Shown one piece after another: positions 1 through 5,726 of a stretch of 5,726 bases of DNA. The stretch comes from Planctomycetota bacterium. Lineage in GTDB: Bacteria > Planctomycetota > Phycisphaerae > UBA1845 > CAIVHJ01. The position numbers and the translations under genes are program-made. The first letter of the stretch is position 1, and the number at the start of each line of letters is the position of its first letter. A model generated the notes under the pieces. That model had not been told where the DNA came from and searched no databases. It saw only the letters and a program-made list of their open reading frames with translations. The DNA is taken from NCBI GenBank assembly GCA_022565195.1, contig JADFJZ010000127.1, positions 1-5,726 on the forward strand, read 5' to 3'.

Positions 1-1741
1 AGATCGCGACCAGCGTGATCGCGAAGGTCGTGTTTTGGTCGCGCAGCAGGCCGGCCATCAGCGTGGCGTAGAAGTAATACAAGCCGGTAACGGTGACGTC
101 GTACTCCGGCCCAAACGCTGCGGCGGCCTGCTGCCGAATGTCGTCGGCCATGTCAATCTTCTGCCATACGCCGGCGGTTTCGCGAGCCCGCAGACTGATC
201 CGCAACGTCGACAAGTCATCCGTCACGAAGTTGCGCATCAGATCAGGATCAAGCAGCTTGCCCAGCACAGCCTTCGCCGCCTGGAAGCTGGCTTGCAGCC
301 CGACCTCCGACGAAGGCACGCCCATGCCGGGCAGACGAAGCACATCCAGTATCGAGATGCCTTTGATGATCGGCGCGTGCGCGCCAACGGCGTACGTGAC
401 CACTCGATCAGTGGCCTGGATGGCATGTACATTGATGATCGATTCGCCGCTCTTTGTGCGTACCACCAGTTCGATCGAGCCCAGCGGGGCGAGATTCTCC
501 GAGATGAACGCGTAGCCGCGACGGACGCTGCTGTCGGCGCGGAAGTTCTTGACGAAGTCGCTCTCGAATTGCAGCTTCGGAATCGGAAATGCCATCAGCG
601 CTGCCAGCATGGCGAACAGGACGATCACAATCACTCGGCGACGCACGGTTCGTTCAGCCAGCCAGGCCAGGCCCGATCCCAACCAGCGGTGCAGCCCGGC
701 GCGTGTGTCATGCAATCGCACGCCGGTTCGTCGCGATACGGCGAACAGCGCCGCAACCGCCAGCACGAGCGCGAACAGCAGCCCGCCCGCCATAATGACG
801 CCGAACTCGCGGATCGGCCGGATGTCCGAGATGCACACCGATGCAAACCCAGCCACGGATGTGAGGATCACCGCGGTGCAGGGCGCCATTAGGTTGCTCA
901 GCGTCAGGACCACGCCGCCGCCCGACTCGCGCAGCCCGACCGCCAGATGCACGCACGTCGCCACCGCCAGCACGGCGATCAGGATGACCACCATTTGCGT
1001 GGTCAGCGACATGCTCACGCCGGCCGCGATGGTGCAGCCGAGCGTACACAGGACCGCGGCGGCGGCGACGCCGACGGCGAAGAACGACAGCCGCCACGAG
1101 CCGAGCACAACAAAGAGCACGACGAACATCAACGCTGCCACGCAGATCGAGAACAGCCACAGGTCTTCGCGGACGAACTCGAACATCTCCAACATGGTGA
1201 CGTAAGGCCCGGTGAGGATGATCTCCTGCGCGGCGTGGTTCTGGCGGGCGGTTTCGACAATGCGGCGCAGGTCGGCCACCGTCTGTTTGCGCGTGGGCCC
1301 CGGCTCATTGTCGCCGCGCATTTGCAGAAGGATCGCAGCGGTGCGCCCGTCGTGGCTGACGAGCACGCCGCGCACCAGCGGATGATCCAGCAACAGCGAC
1401 CTGCCGATGCGCGGCAGCTTCGAAATGGCGCCGACTTTGCGCACGGCAGGGAGTTGCTCGACCTGCGGAACAATCTCGTCCAGGCACGCCAGTGTGTCTT
1501 CGTCGAGCGCGTTTTGGCCCCGCACGGCGATCAGCGCGAACTCGCTCCCGCCGAACGTGGCGATGAACTCTTGAAAGGTCTCGAACTCGGGATTCGCCGC
1601 CCCCACAATCGACGCGATGGAGTAGTCTTCTCGCAACCCCGGCCGATACAGCGCCACGACCGCCGCCAGCGCCCCAAGAAGCGCCGCCAGTACGACCTTC
1701 GCCCAATGCTGCCCGAACCAATGGATCACCGCTGCCTGCAT
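1..1741 (-). CDS. RND-superfamily MMPL-type exporter (COG1033-like), 3'-truncated by the window edge
   Basis: This is an inner-membrane transporter of the RND superfamily; related MMPL/HpnN-type proteins move lipids or hydrophobic molecules outward. The visible 580 residues show the family layout: TM1 at about 14-31, a periplasmic domain at 32-190 that opens with the typical acidic stretch and a Phe-Gly (63-64), TM2-TM6 at about 193-338, a short basic cytoplasmic segment, TM7 at about 370-386, a second periplasmic domain at 389-565, and the start of TM8. The two halves repeat: ILTGPYVTM (175-183) before TM2 matches VTVTGLYYF (549-557) before TM8. A typical IRPIREFG motif (307-314) precedes TM6. 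ATG at 1741 is chosen because an in-frame TAG lies four codons upstream; no Shine-Dalgarno is visible, and GTG at codon 5 (1729) is an alternative. TM4 lacks the usual acidic residue. The gene follows the lptD-like gene by 58 bp, probably in one operon. The substrate is unknown; the family call is secure. Confidence 0.9.
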   Translation of the reverse strand, partial: MQAAVIHWFGQHWAKVVLAALLGALAAVVALYRPGLREDYSIASIVGAANPEFETFQEFIATFGGSEFALIAVRGQNALDEDTLACLDEIVPQVEQLPAVRKVGAISKLPRIGRSLLLDHPLVRGVLVSHDGRTAAILLQMRGDNEPGPTRKQTVADLRRIVETARQNHAAQEIILTGPYVTMLEMFEFVREDLWLFSICVAALMFVVLFVVLGSWRLSFFAVGVAAAAVLCTLGCTIAAGVSMSLTTQMVVILIAVLAVATCVHLAVGLRESGGGVVLTLSNLMAPCTAVILTSVAGFASVCISDIRPIREFGVIMAGGLLFALVLAVAALFAVSRRTGVRLHDTRAGLHRWLGSGLAWLAERTVRRRVIVIVLFAMLAALMAFPIPKLQFESDFVKNFRADSSVRRGYAFISENLAPLGSIELVVRTKSGESIINVHAIQATDRVVTYAVGAHAPIIKGISILDVLRLPGMGVPSSEVGLQASFQAAKAVLGKLLDPDLMRNFVTDDLSTLRISLRARETAGVWQKIDMADDIRQQAAAAFGPEYDVTVTGLYYFYATLMAGLLRDQNTTFAITLVAI

Positions 1742-1760
1742 GGCGATGAACTATATCGCC
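1742..1760 (-). promoter_or_regulatory. Hairpin abutting the transporter start codon
   Basis: A perfect 6-bp inverted repeat, GGCGAT and ATCGCC, separated by 7 nt, occupies the 19 bases immediately before the ATG at 1741. In the minus-strand mRNA it would fold into a small hairpin exactly where a ribosome binding site should lie, and no Shine-Dalgarno is seen there. It may restrict translation of the transporter or couple it to the upstream gene. A role is inferred only; a 6-bp stem can occur by chance. Confidence 0.35.
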
Positions 1761-1799
1761 GTCCGGCGTGGAACTGAAGGGGCGCGTCCCAGATCCCTT

Positions 1800-4679
1800 T
1801 CATTCTCCCCGCAGCTTGATTGCGGTGGAGGTGGCCAAGCCGGTGTAGCGTTTGGTGCCGAGGGCGACGTTGGGGAAGCCCTCGGGCCAGAGGGCCATCG
1901 AGACTGAGACGTTGTCCTCAACATTGTCCAGCTCGAAAGTGAACGACATGAACCATCGCGGGAAACGGCGGACATAGGTGAGGTCAAGCTGTTCGGTCGA
2001 GCCGCGATCGATATCGATGTAACTGCGGAGCGAAACGGCGTGCTTGTCACTGATGCGATAGTTGGTGCCGAAGCCGAACAAGTTTGAATCGGTTTCATCG
2101 ATCATCCGCCAGCCGAGGAAATACGAGAACCGCGGCGTACGCTCGACGGCCAATGACACATTGGCGATGCCGAGATTGCCGCGATCGAGGTTGTAATTGG
2201 CGTCGGCCAACAGTGCAGTGGCATCCGACAGCCGCCAAATGAAATTGCCGCGCAGGTGATTCGATGTGACACTCTCTTCCGGTCGCGTATAGGAAACATA
2301 ACCGTTGGTGCGGGCGAAATTGTCCGAGAAGTAGCCGGCCTCCACATCAAGCGTGATCCAGTCCACCACGCGCCGGCGATCAGGCGGGCCTCGCCGCGTC
2401 TGCCAGCGCTGCCGCACGCCCACCGTCAGGCCCGAGAAATCGTCGATGCCTTCGACATCCTCGCTGAACGGATACAAGTCCGCGCTGGACCGATCCGAAC
2501 CCGCAAGCCAGCCGACGGCGTCGATCTTGATGATATGCCGCAGGCCGTTCAAGTCCCAAAACTCGGATTGGACGCCTTCGTTCACCTTGGACAGGTACAT
2601 GCTGCCGCGCACGCCGGCCGATCCATAGATGCGGCCGAGGCCGCCGTCGTGCGGGCTGTCGTCCCACAACGTCCCTCGGCCGACGACAAAGGGCACGAGC
2701 TTGACCGGCCCGAGCGACAGCGGCCAGCCGAGTTCCTGCCGCGTGTCGGCCCGCATCACGGCGCCGCTGCGCACGTCGTTGCCGGGATTGTTCTCATTGC
2801 TGATGAAGAAGCGCCGTTCGTCCGGCCGATAGCGCACGATGCCCGCGCGACTCTCGCTGTACAATGTGAACGGCCCGACGGGCTCGCCGATCAGGCGCAG
2901 GGCCACTTCCGGCAAGGACTCCGTCTGCGTCAGCCAGTTGAGAATGCGGGCCTGGGCCAAAATCGTAAGCGCCCAATTGTCGCGCTGCTTCTTAAGCCGC
3001 ACGTAAGTTTCCTGGTCCTTGCTGATGTCGAACTCCCTCTCGAAGAATTCTTCGAGGAAGTTCGCGTCACTGATGTACGACGCCTCGACGGTCAGTTCCC
3101 ACGAATCGGGCAGGAAGAATCTGTGCCGCAGCGTGGCCCGGCCTCGGTTGGGATGGTCGATGCGCTCGTCTCGGAAACGTCCGAGATTGTCCTCGCCGGC
3201 ATCGTCGTAAATGTAATAGCCGCGAAACAGGCCGTAGGAGTCTTCGGATTCGTATTTCGTCCGCAGGCCGACGCCCGGGCCGCGGTCCGCGTAGTAATCC
3301 AGATCGAGAATCGCTTCCTTGAATTGCTCCGGCCTGCTCATGCCCAGCAGTGAGAAGAAGTTCCAGTTGGTTTCCAGCGCAGGCCCAAAGTCGCCGCTGT
3401 TGGAGATGCGTACGCCGCGCAGCGCCATTTCGCCCTGCTGAAAATCGCCCGCCGCCCAAGGCCAGTAAAACAGCGGGAAGCCGTTGAGGTTCAGCGTGGT
3501 GTGGGTCATGTTGTATTCGCCGGCGCGGGCGCCGCTCAGCCCTTCGATGTCGCTGGGGGCCGTCTCGACCGCGAAATAGATACGCTCAGCCCCGATATGG
3601 TAATGCGGCGTGTGAAACTCGCTGGTCGAAATCTTCGCGCCCGTCGCGGAATACTCGGCACTGGAGAGCTGCCGCGCTTCATCGGCCCGAACATACAGCG
3701 GCAGGTTGCGGCCCGCGATCATGATCCTCATGACGGGATCGAGGATCAGGGCGCGATTGTGCTGGAGGTCGTAGTAAACTCGGTCCGCACGCACGACGCG
3801 CTCACCCTGAGTCAGCAGTACGTCGCCTTCGAGGTAGATCCCGTTCACACCAGCGAGGTCCATCGGCCCGCGAGACTCGCGTTGATCATCATCGTTGTCT
3901 TGATTCGGAGCCTGCCTGAAGAACACGGCGGCATCAGACCGGATTTCCAGATAACGCGGATCGTCAATCGCGCCTTGTGCAAAGTACAGGTTCGTTATGG
4001 TCGTCAGGATCGTTTCGCCCTCAACGATGTCGGCGGGGATGCCGTCAGAGCTGAACGTGCGCTGCAGGGGCGGATCTGTCGGCGGCGCGAACTCGAGCAC
4101 ACTGATGGGGCTGGGCGCGGTTTCGACCAACGGCTCACCGCGGACCAGCGGCGAGACCGCCGCCCGAACGACCGACGCGTCCCGGTAGACCGGCGAGGCG
4201 CTGTTGTTTTCGTGCGCCTTCTTGTCGGCCGAGAGCCGCACCTTGCCGAAGGTGGCCGCCGTGGCGAACAGCGCCGGGCCGGTGGTCTCTGCGCCGCCGG
4301 GGTCCATGATGCGGGCGTCGTGCCACAGGAAGATCTCGAAGTAAGCGTAGGACCGTTCTTCGAACTTCTGCATGGTCATCCACACGATGGCTTCACGAGC
4401 CTGGAGGCGCCGCGTGCCGAGGCGGAAATCAAAGTGGCCGTTGAAGTGAATGACGTGCGCCGTCGCATCGGGCTCATCCCACAGGTACAGCAGGCTGCCG
4501 GACAGCTCGGCGTCAGCGTTGCTGATGCCGGCGGGAATGAGGGCCTGATGAACCTCGTCCCCGAGCGGCACGCGGTCCCCGGCCGACGCCGGCGAACCGC
4601 AGCACAGCGCGACAATCATCGCGGCCCAGCGGAACTTGCCGAAGTCGATGGAGGTTCGGCTGAAGTAACCGGACTTCAA
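1800..4679 (-). CDS. lptD: LptD/OstA-like outer-membrane LPS-assembly protein, 959 aa
   Basis: LptD is the outer-membrane barrel that receives lipopolysaccharide from the periplasmic Lpt bridge and inserts it into the outer leaflet. Residues 1-33 form a Sec signal peptide: basic n-region, hydrophobic core, then SPASA before GD. Residues 60-335 carry OstA/LptA-type jelly-roll strands, clearest at YLEGDVLLTQGERVVRADRV (282-301). The N-domain-to-barrel transition has the family signature: a TPHYHIGAERI segment (357-367), then NLNGFPLFYWPW (397-408), matching the canonical gPvfYlPy motif. From about 425 to the end the protein is rich in alternating aromatic strands, as expected of the LptD C-terminal barrel. 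It is longer than E. coli LptD (784 aa), mainly at the N-terminus. The TTG at 4679 is chosen because GAGGG lies 7 nt upstream and it yields a normal signal peptide. The longer GTG start at 4829 overlaps the predicted promoter. The mature chain has no cysteine. Whether it handles true LPS or another lipid is unknown. Confidence 0.87.
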   Translation of the reverse strand: MKSGYFSRTSIDFGKFRWAAMIVALCCGSPASAGDRVPLGDEVHQALIPAGISNADAELSGSLLYLWDEPDATAHVIHFNGHFDFRLGTRRLQAREAIVWMTMQKFEERSYAYFEIFLWHDARIMDPGGAETTGPALFATAATFGKVRLSADKKAHENNSASPVYRDASVVRAAVSPLVRGEPLVETAPSPISVLEFAPPTDPPLQRTFSSDGIPADIVEGETILTTITNLYFAQGAIDDPRYLEIRSDAAVFFRQAPNQDNDDDQRESRGPMDLAGVNGIYLEGDVLLTQGERVVRADRVYYDLQHNRALILDPVMRIMIAGRNLPLYVRADEARQLSSAEYSATGAKISTSEFHTPHYHIGAERIYFAVETAPSDIEGLSGARAGEYNMTHTTLNLNGFPLFYWPWAAGDFQQGEMALRGVRISNSGDFGPALETNWNFFSLLGMSRPEQFKEAILDLDYYADRGPGVGLRTKYESEDSYGLFRGYYIYDDAGEDNLGRFRDERIDHPNRGRATLRHRFFLPDSWELTVEASYISDANFLEEFFEREFDISKDQETYVRLKKQRDNWALTILAQARILNWLTQTESLPEVALRLIGEPVGPFTLYSESRAGIVRYRPDERRFFISNENNPGNDVRSGAVMRADTRQELGWPLSLGPVKLVPFVVGRGTLWDDSPHDGGLGRIYGSAGVRGSMYLSKVNEGVQSEFWDLNGLRHIIKIDAVGWLAGSDRSSADLYPFSEDVEGIDDFSGLTVGVRQRWQTRRGPPDRRRVVDWITLDVEAGYFSDNFARTNGYVSYTRPEESVTSNHLRGNFIWRLSDATALLADANYNLDRGNLGIANVSLAVERTPRFSYFLGWRMIDETDSNLFGFGTNYRISDKHAVSLRSYIDIDRGSTEQLDLTYVRRFPRWFMSFTFELDNVEDNVSVSMALWPEGFPNVALGTKRYTGLATSTAIKLRGE

Positions 4680-4686
4680 CAGACGG

Positions 4687-4691
4687 CCCTC
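4687..4691 (-). promoter_or_regulatory. Ribosome binding site deciding the TTG start of the lptD-like gene
   Basis: GAGGG on the minus strand lies 7 nt before the TTG at 4679. The other in-frame candidates are weaker: the GTG at 4829 lies on the -35 element, the ATG at 4790 has no Shine-Dalgarno and gives an about 70-residue leader, and the ATG at 4619 cuts off the charged part of the signal peptide. Confidence 0.6.
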
Positions 4692-4797
4692 GTCAATGGA
4701 ATGACTTATGAAATCAAATGAAAAGCCTGTATCGAGCGCACCGGCCCGCCCCGAATTCCGCGCCAAGGTGTGGGGCCGACAGCGATGCATCCGTCGT

Positions 4798-4830
4798 CGT
4801 GCGGGTAGTATAGATTGGATCGCCCGCACG
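4798..4830. repeat. 8-bp perfect inverted repeat bracketing the -10 element
   Basis: CGTGCGGG (4798-4805) and CCCGCACG (4823-4830) are exact reverse complements separated by 17 bp. One arm overlaps the edge of the -35 element and the spacer; the other covers the probable transcription start. This is where a repressor operator would sit. Only one arm would be in the promoter's own transcript, and no U-tract follows, so an RNA terminator is unlikely. No known regulator site is recognised. Confidence 0.4.
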
Positions 4831-4834
4831 TCAA
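4807..4834 (-). promoter_or_regulatory. Sigma70-like promoter for the lptD-like gene and probably the transporter
   Basis: On the minus strand, TTGACG (4834-4829, five of six matches to TTGACA) is followed after 16 bp by TATACT (4812-4807, five of six matches to TATAAT). Transcription would begin near 4800, leaving a leader of about 120 nt before the TTG start at 4679. It lies in the gap between the ankyrin and lptD-like genes, oriented toward the latter. The near-consensus sequence stands out in G+C-rich DNA. Confidence 0.65.
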
Positions 4835-4851
4835 CCGAAGCCCCGGGCGCA

Positions 4852-4871
4852 CCCGCAAAGTCCCCGCAAAG
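4852..4871. repeat. Tandem 9-bp direct repeat CCCGCAAAG, 11-bp period, upstream of the -35
   Basis: CCCGCAAAG occurs at 4852-4860 and again at 4863-4871, an 11-bp period that places both copies on about the same face of the helix. They lie 17 bp upstream of the -35 element, between the ankyrin stop codon and the promoter. Direct repeats with this period are the usual layout for OmpR/PhoB-family response regulators, but the sequence itself matches no site known to me. Role inferred. Confidence 0.35.
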
Positions 4872-4879
4872 CCCGACAG

Positions 4880-5668
4880 CTACTTCTTCGCACCATGCTG
4901 CTTGAGCAACGCGACGACTTCGTCGCTGCCCATGTCGGTCGCCAGGGACAGCGGCGTACGGGCTTTATCGTTGGTCACATTGGGGTTCGCGCCGTGCGTC
5001 AAAAGCAGGCCTACGATTTCAAAATGATCTTCATACACTGCCCAATACACTGGCGAATTGTTGGTGCTGTTCTTGGAATTGACATCAGCGCCGTTGTCGA
5101 GGAACAGCTCGACCAAATCGAAGTACCCGTTGTACGTAGCCTGGGCGAGCGGCGTGTTGTCGGTCTGATTCGGGGCGTCGACATCGGCGCCCTGCTCCAA
5201 AAGGAACTTCGCCACGCCAATGGCGCCCAGCGCCGTGGTGTAGTGCAGCGCCGTCTGACCGACCTCGGTCGTGGCATCGACGTTCGCGCCGCGCTCGACC
5301 AGCAGCTTGGCCATCGCGAGATCGCCCGCGTAAGCCGCCTTGCACAACGGCGTGGCGCCGTCATCGCTGCGGGCGTTTACGTCGCCGCCCTGATCCAGTA
5401 GCGCGATGACCTTGGCCGTGTCTCCGTTCTCCGCAGCCTCGATGATCGCCGCCGCGCCACTGGCTGCGGGCGGTGCGTCAGTCGTCGGCTCCTGCGGTGG
5501 CCCCTCTTCCGTAGAGTCGCTCGGCCGTGCCGCGCTGGCTACGGGTGAGGCAGCGTCGTTTCGGGCTTGATTCGACTCGCATCCGCACCAACCAACCGTG
5601 CCGCCAACCAGCATCGCCGCCATGATTCCCCACGTGAATCTGCGGAAGTCAATAAGTCTGAAGATCAT
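4880..5668 (-). CDS. Ankyrin-repeat protein, exported and probably a lipoprotein, 262 aa
   Basis: Ankyrin repeats form a curved helical stack that binds other proteins; no enzyme domain is present. The N-terminus has a basic n-region (RLIDFRR) and a hydrophobic segment (12-27), then Cys28-Gly-Cys30. Cys30 preceded by Gly is the likelier lipid-attachment site, but the lipobox is imperfect (Trp and Cys at -3 and -2). Residues 31-70 are a Pro/Ser/Ala/acidic linker typical of a tether. Six repeats follow at about 72-102, 103-135, 136-168, 169-201, 202-234 and 235-262, with the repeated 'LLL..GA(D/N)VN' ending. Repeats 4 and 5 have lost the TPLH histidine and repeat 5 is the most divergent. ATG at 5668 has AGGAG 9 nt upstream. 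The location would be periplasmic, at the inner or outer membrane. The partner is unknown; proximity to an LPS-assembly gene makes an envelope role plausible but unproven. Confidence 0.88.
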   Translation of the reverse strand: MIFRLIDFRRFTWGIMAAMLVGGTVGWCGCESNQARNDAASPVASAARPSDSTEEGPPQEPTTDAPPAASGAAAIIEAAENGDTAKVIALLDQGGDVNARSDDGATPLCKAAYAGDLAMAKLLVERGANVDATTEVGQTALHYTTALGAIGVAKFLLEQGADVDAPNQTDNTPLAQATYNGYFDLVELFLDNGADVNSKNSTNNSPVYWAVYEDHFEIVGLLLTHGANPNVTNDKARTPLSLATDMGSDEVVALLKQHGAKK

Positions 5669-5677
5669 TCGCGAATT

Positions 5678-5682
5678 CTCCT
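5678..5682 (-). promoter_or_regulatory. Shine-Dalgarno of the ankyrin gene
   Basis: AGGAG on the minus strand lies 9 nt before the ATG at 5668 and supports that start. No matching -35/-10 pair is seen in the remaining 44 bases: TTGTCA (5715-5710) resembles a -35 but has no usable -10 at 16-18 bp. The promoter may lie beyond the window, or the gene may be cotranscribed with an upstream one. Confidence 0.75.
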
Positions 5683-5726
5683 ATACGATCGACAAAACGC
5701 AACCGGATTTGACAACCGGCCAAATC

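Larger units (their letters stand above)
4680..4879. other. Intergenic region between the ankyrin and lptD-like genes
   Basis: This 200-bp gap has no supported gene. From right to left it contains the tandem direct repeat, the sigma70-like promoter with its inverted repeat, and a leader of about 120 nt ending in the GAGGG site. No intrinsic terminator for the ankyrin gene is visible: the best short stem just past its stop (CGGG/CCCG around 4844-4855) is 4 bp with no T-run. Readthrough from the ankyrin gene into the lptD-like gene is therefore possible in addition to initiation at the local promoter. Confidence 0.6.

Noticed and set aside
35..1777. Several plus-strand open frames (for example 35-892, 549-1205, 947-1777)
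   Set aside because: They overlap the RND transporter, whose transmembrane pattern and internal duplication identify the true minus-strand frame. Their products are low-complexity Arg/His/Ala-rich sequences.
1775..1799. Possible terminator between the lptD-like gene and the transporter
   Set aside because: AAGGG/CCCTT could pair over a 13-nt loop, but the stem is weak and no T-run follows.
2256..3353. Plus-strand open frame of 365 codons
   Set aside because: Antisense to the LptD barrel region, whose signature motifs and strand pattern are clear; no domain or ribosome binding site supports the plus-strand frame.
4594..4605. Possible lipobox in the LptD signal peptide (Cys26-Cys27)
   Set aside because: The residue before Cys26 is Leu and the one before Cys27 is Cys, neither fitting a lipobox; a signal peptidase I site (ASA before GD) follows, as expected for an outer-membrane barrel.
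3501..4721. Plus-strand open frame of 406 codons
   Set aside because: It lies wholly antisense to the lptD-like gene, has no recognisable domain, and its composition (Arg, Gly, Ala, Asp, Val, His rich) is that of a shadow frame in G+C-rich DNA.
4840..4879. Possible terminator after the ankyrin gene
   Set aside because: The best stem is only 4 bp (CGGG/CCCG) and no T-run follows on the minus strand.
4895..5401. Plus-strand open frame of 168 codons
   Set aside because: Its repeated pattern is the antisense reflection of the ankyrin repeats on the minus strand.
5700..5719. CAACCGG twice with a 13-bp period, plus TTGTCA as a -35, upstream of the ankyrin gene
   Set aside because: The repeat is only 7 bp and lies at the window edge; no -10 element pairs with TTGTCA, so neither an operator nor a promoter is supported.

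Overview
The window is G+C-rich bacterial DNA with three genes, all on the minus strand, so transcription runs from the right edge to the left. In order of transcription they are: an ankyrin-repeat protein that is probably a lipoprotein (5668-4880), a large outer-membrane beta-barrel protein of the LptD/OstA type (4679-1800), and the N-terminal 580 residues of an RND/MMPL-type membrane transporter that runs off the left edge (1741-1). The organism is a diderm (Gram-negative-type) bacterium. The long, divergent LptD and the COG1033-like RND exporter would fit Planctomycetota or a related deep lineage. That is an impression from protein style, not a demonstrated placement.

Right part (4880-5726): the ankyrin gene has a clear Shine-Dalgarno (AGGAG, 9 nt from ATG). 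It encodes a hydrophobic N-terminus ending in a Cys-Gly-Cys stretch, a disordered Pro/Ser/acidic linker and six ankyrin units of about 33 residues.

Gap 4680-4879: no gene. It holds a good sigma70-like promoter on the minus strand (TTGACG, 16 bp, TATACT). An 8-bp perfect inverted repeat brackets the -10 element, and two 9-bp direct repeats 11 bp apart lie just upstream of the -35. Because the promoter lies inside the 5' end of the longest possible reading frame, the lptD-like start is better placed at a TTG at 4679 preceded by GAGGG.

Left part (1-4679): the LptD-like protein would sit in the outer membrane and insert lipopolysaccharide or a related glycolipid. The gene is followed after 58 bp by the RND/MMPL transporter gene, probably in the same transcript. 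Together they suggest an envelope-lipid trafficking operon: an inner-membrane exporter paired with an outer-membrane translocon. Unusual points are the absence of cysteine from the mature LptD-like protein, its extended N-terminal region with three jelly-roll-like segments, loss of the usual acidic residue in TM4 of the transporter's first half, and a hairpin directly against the transporter start codon.

No RNA gene, insertion sequence, CRISPR array, phage gene or convincing intrinsic terminator is visible. The long plus-strand reading frames are antisense shadows of the three genes.
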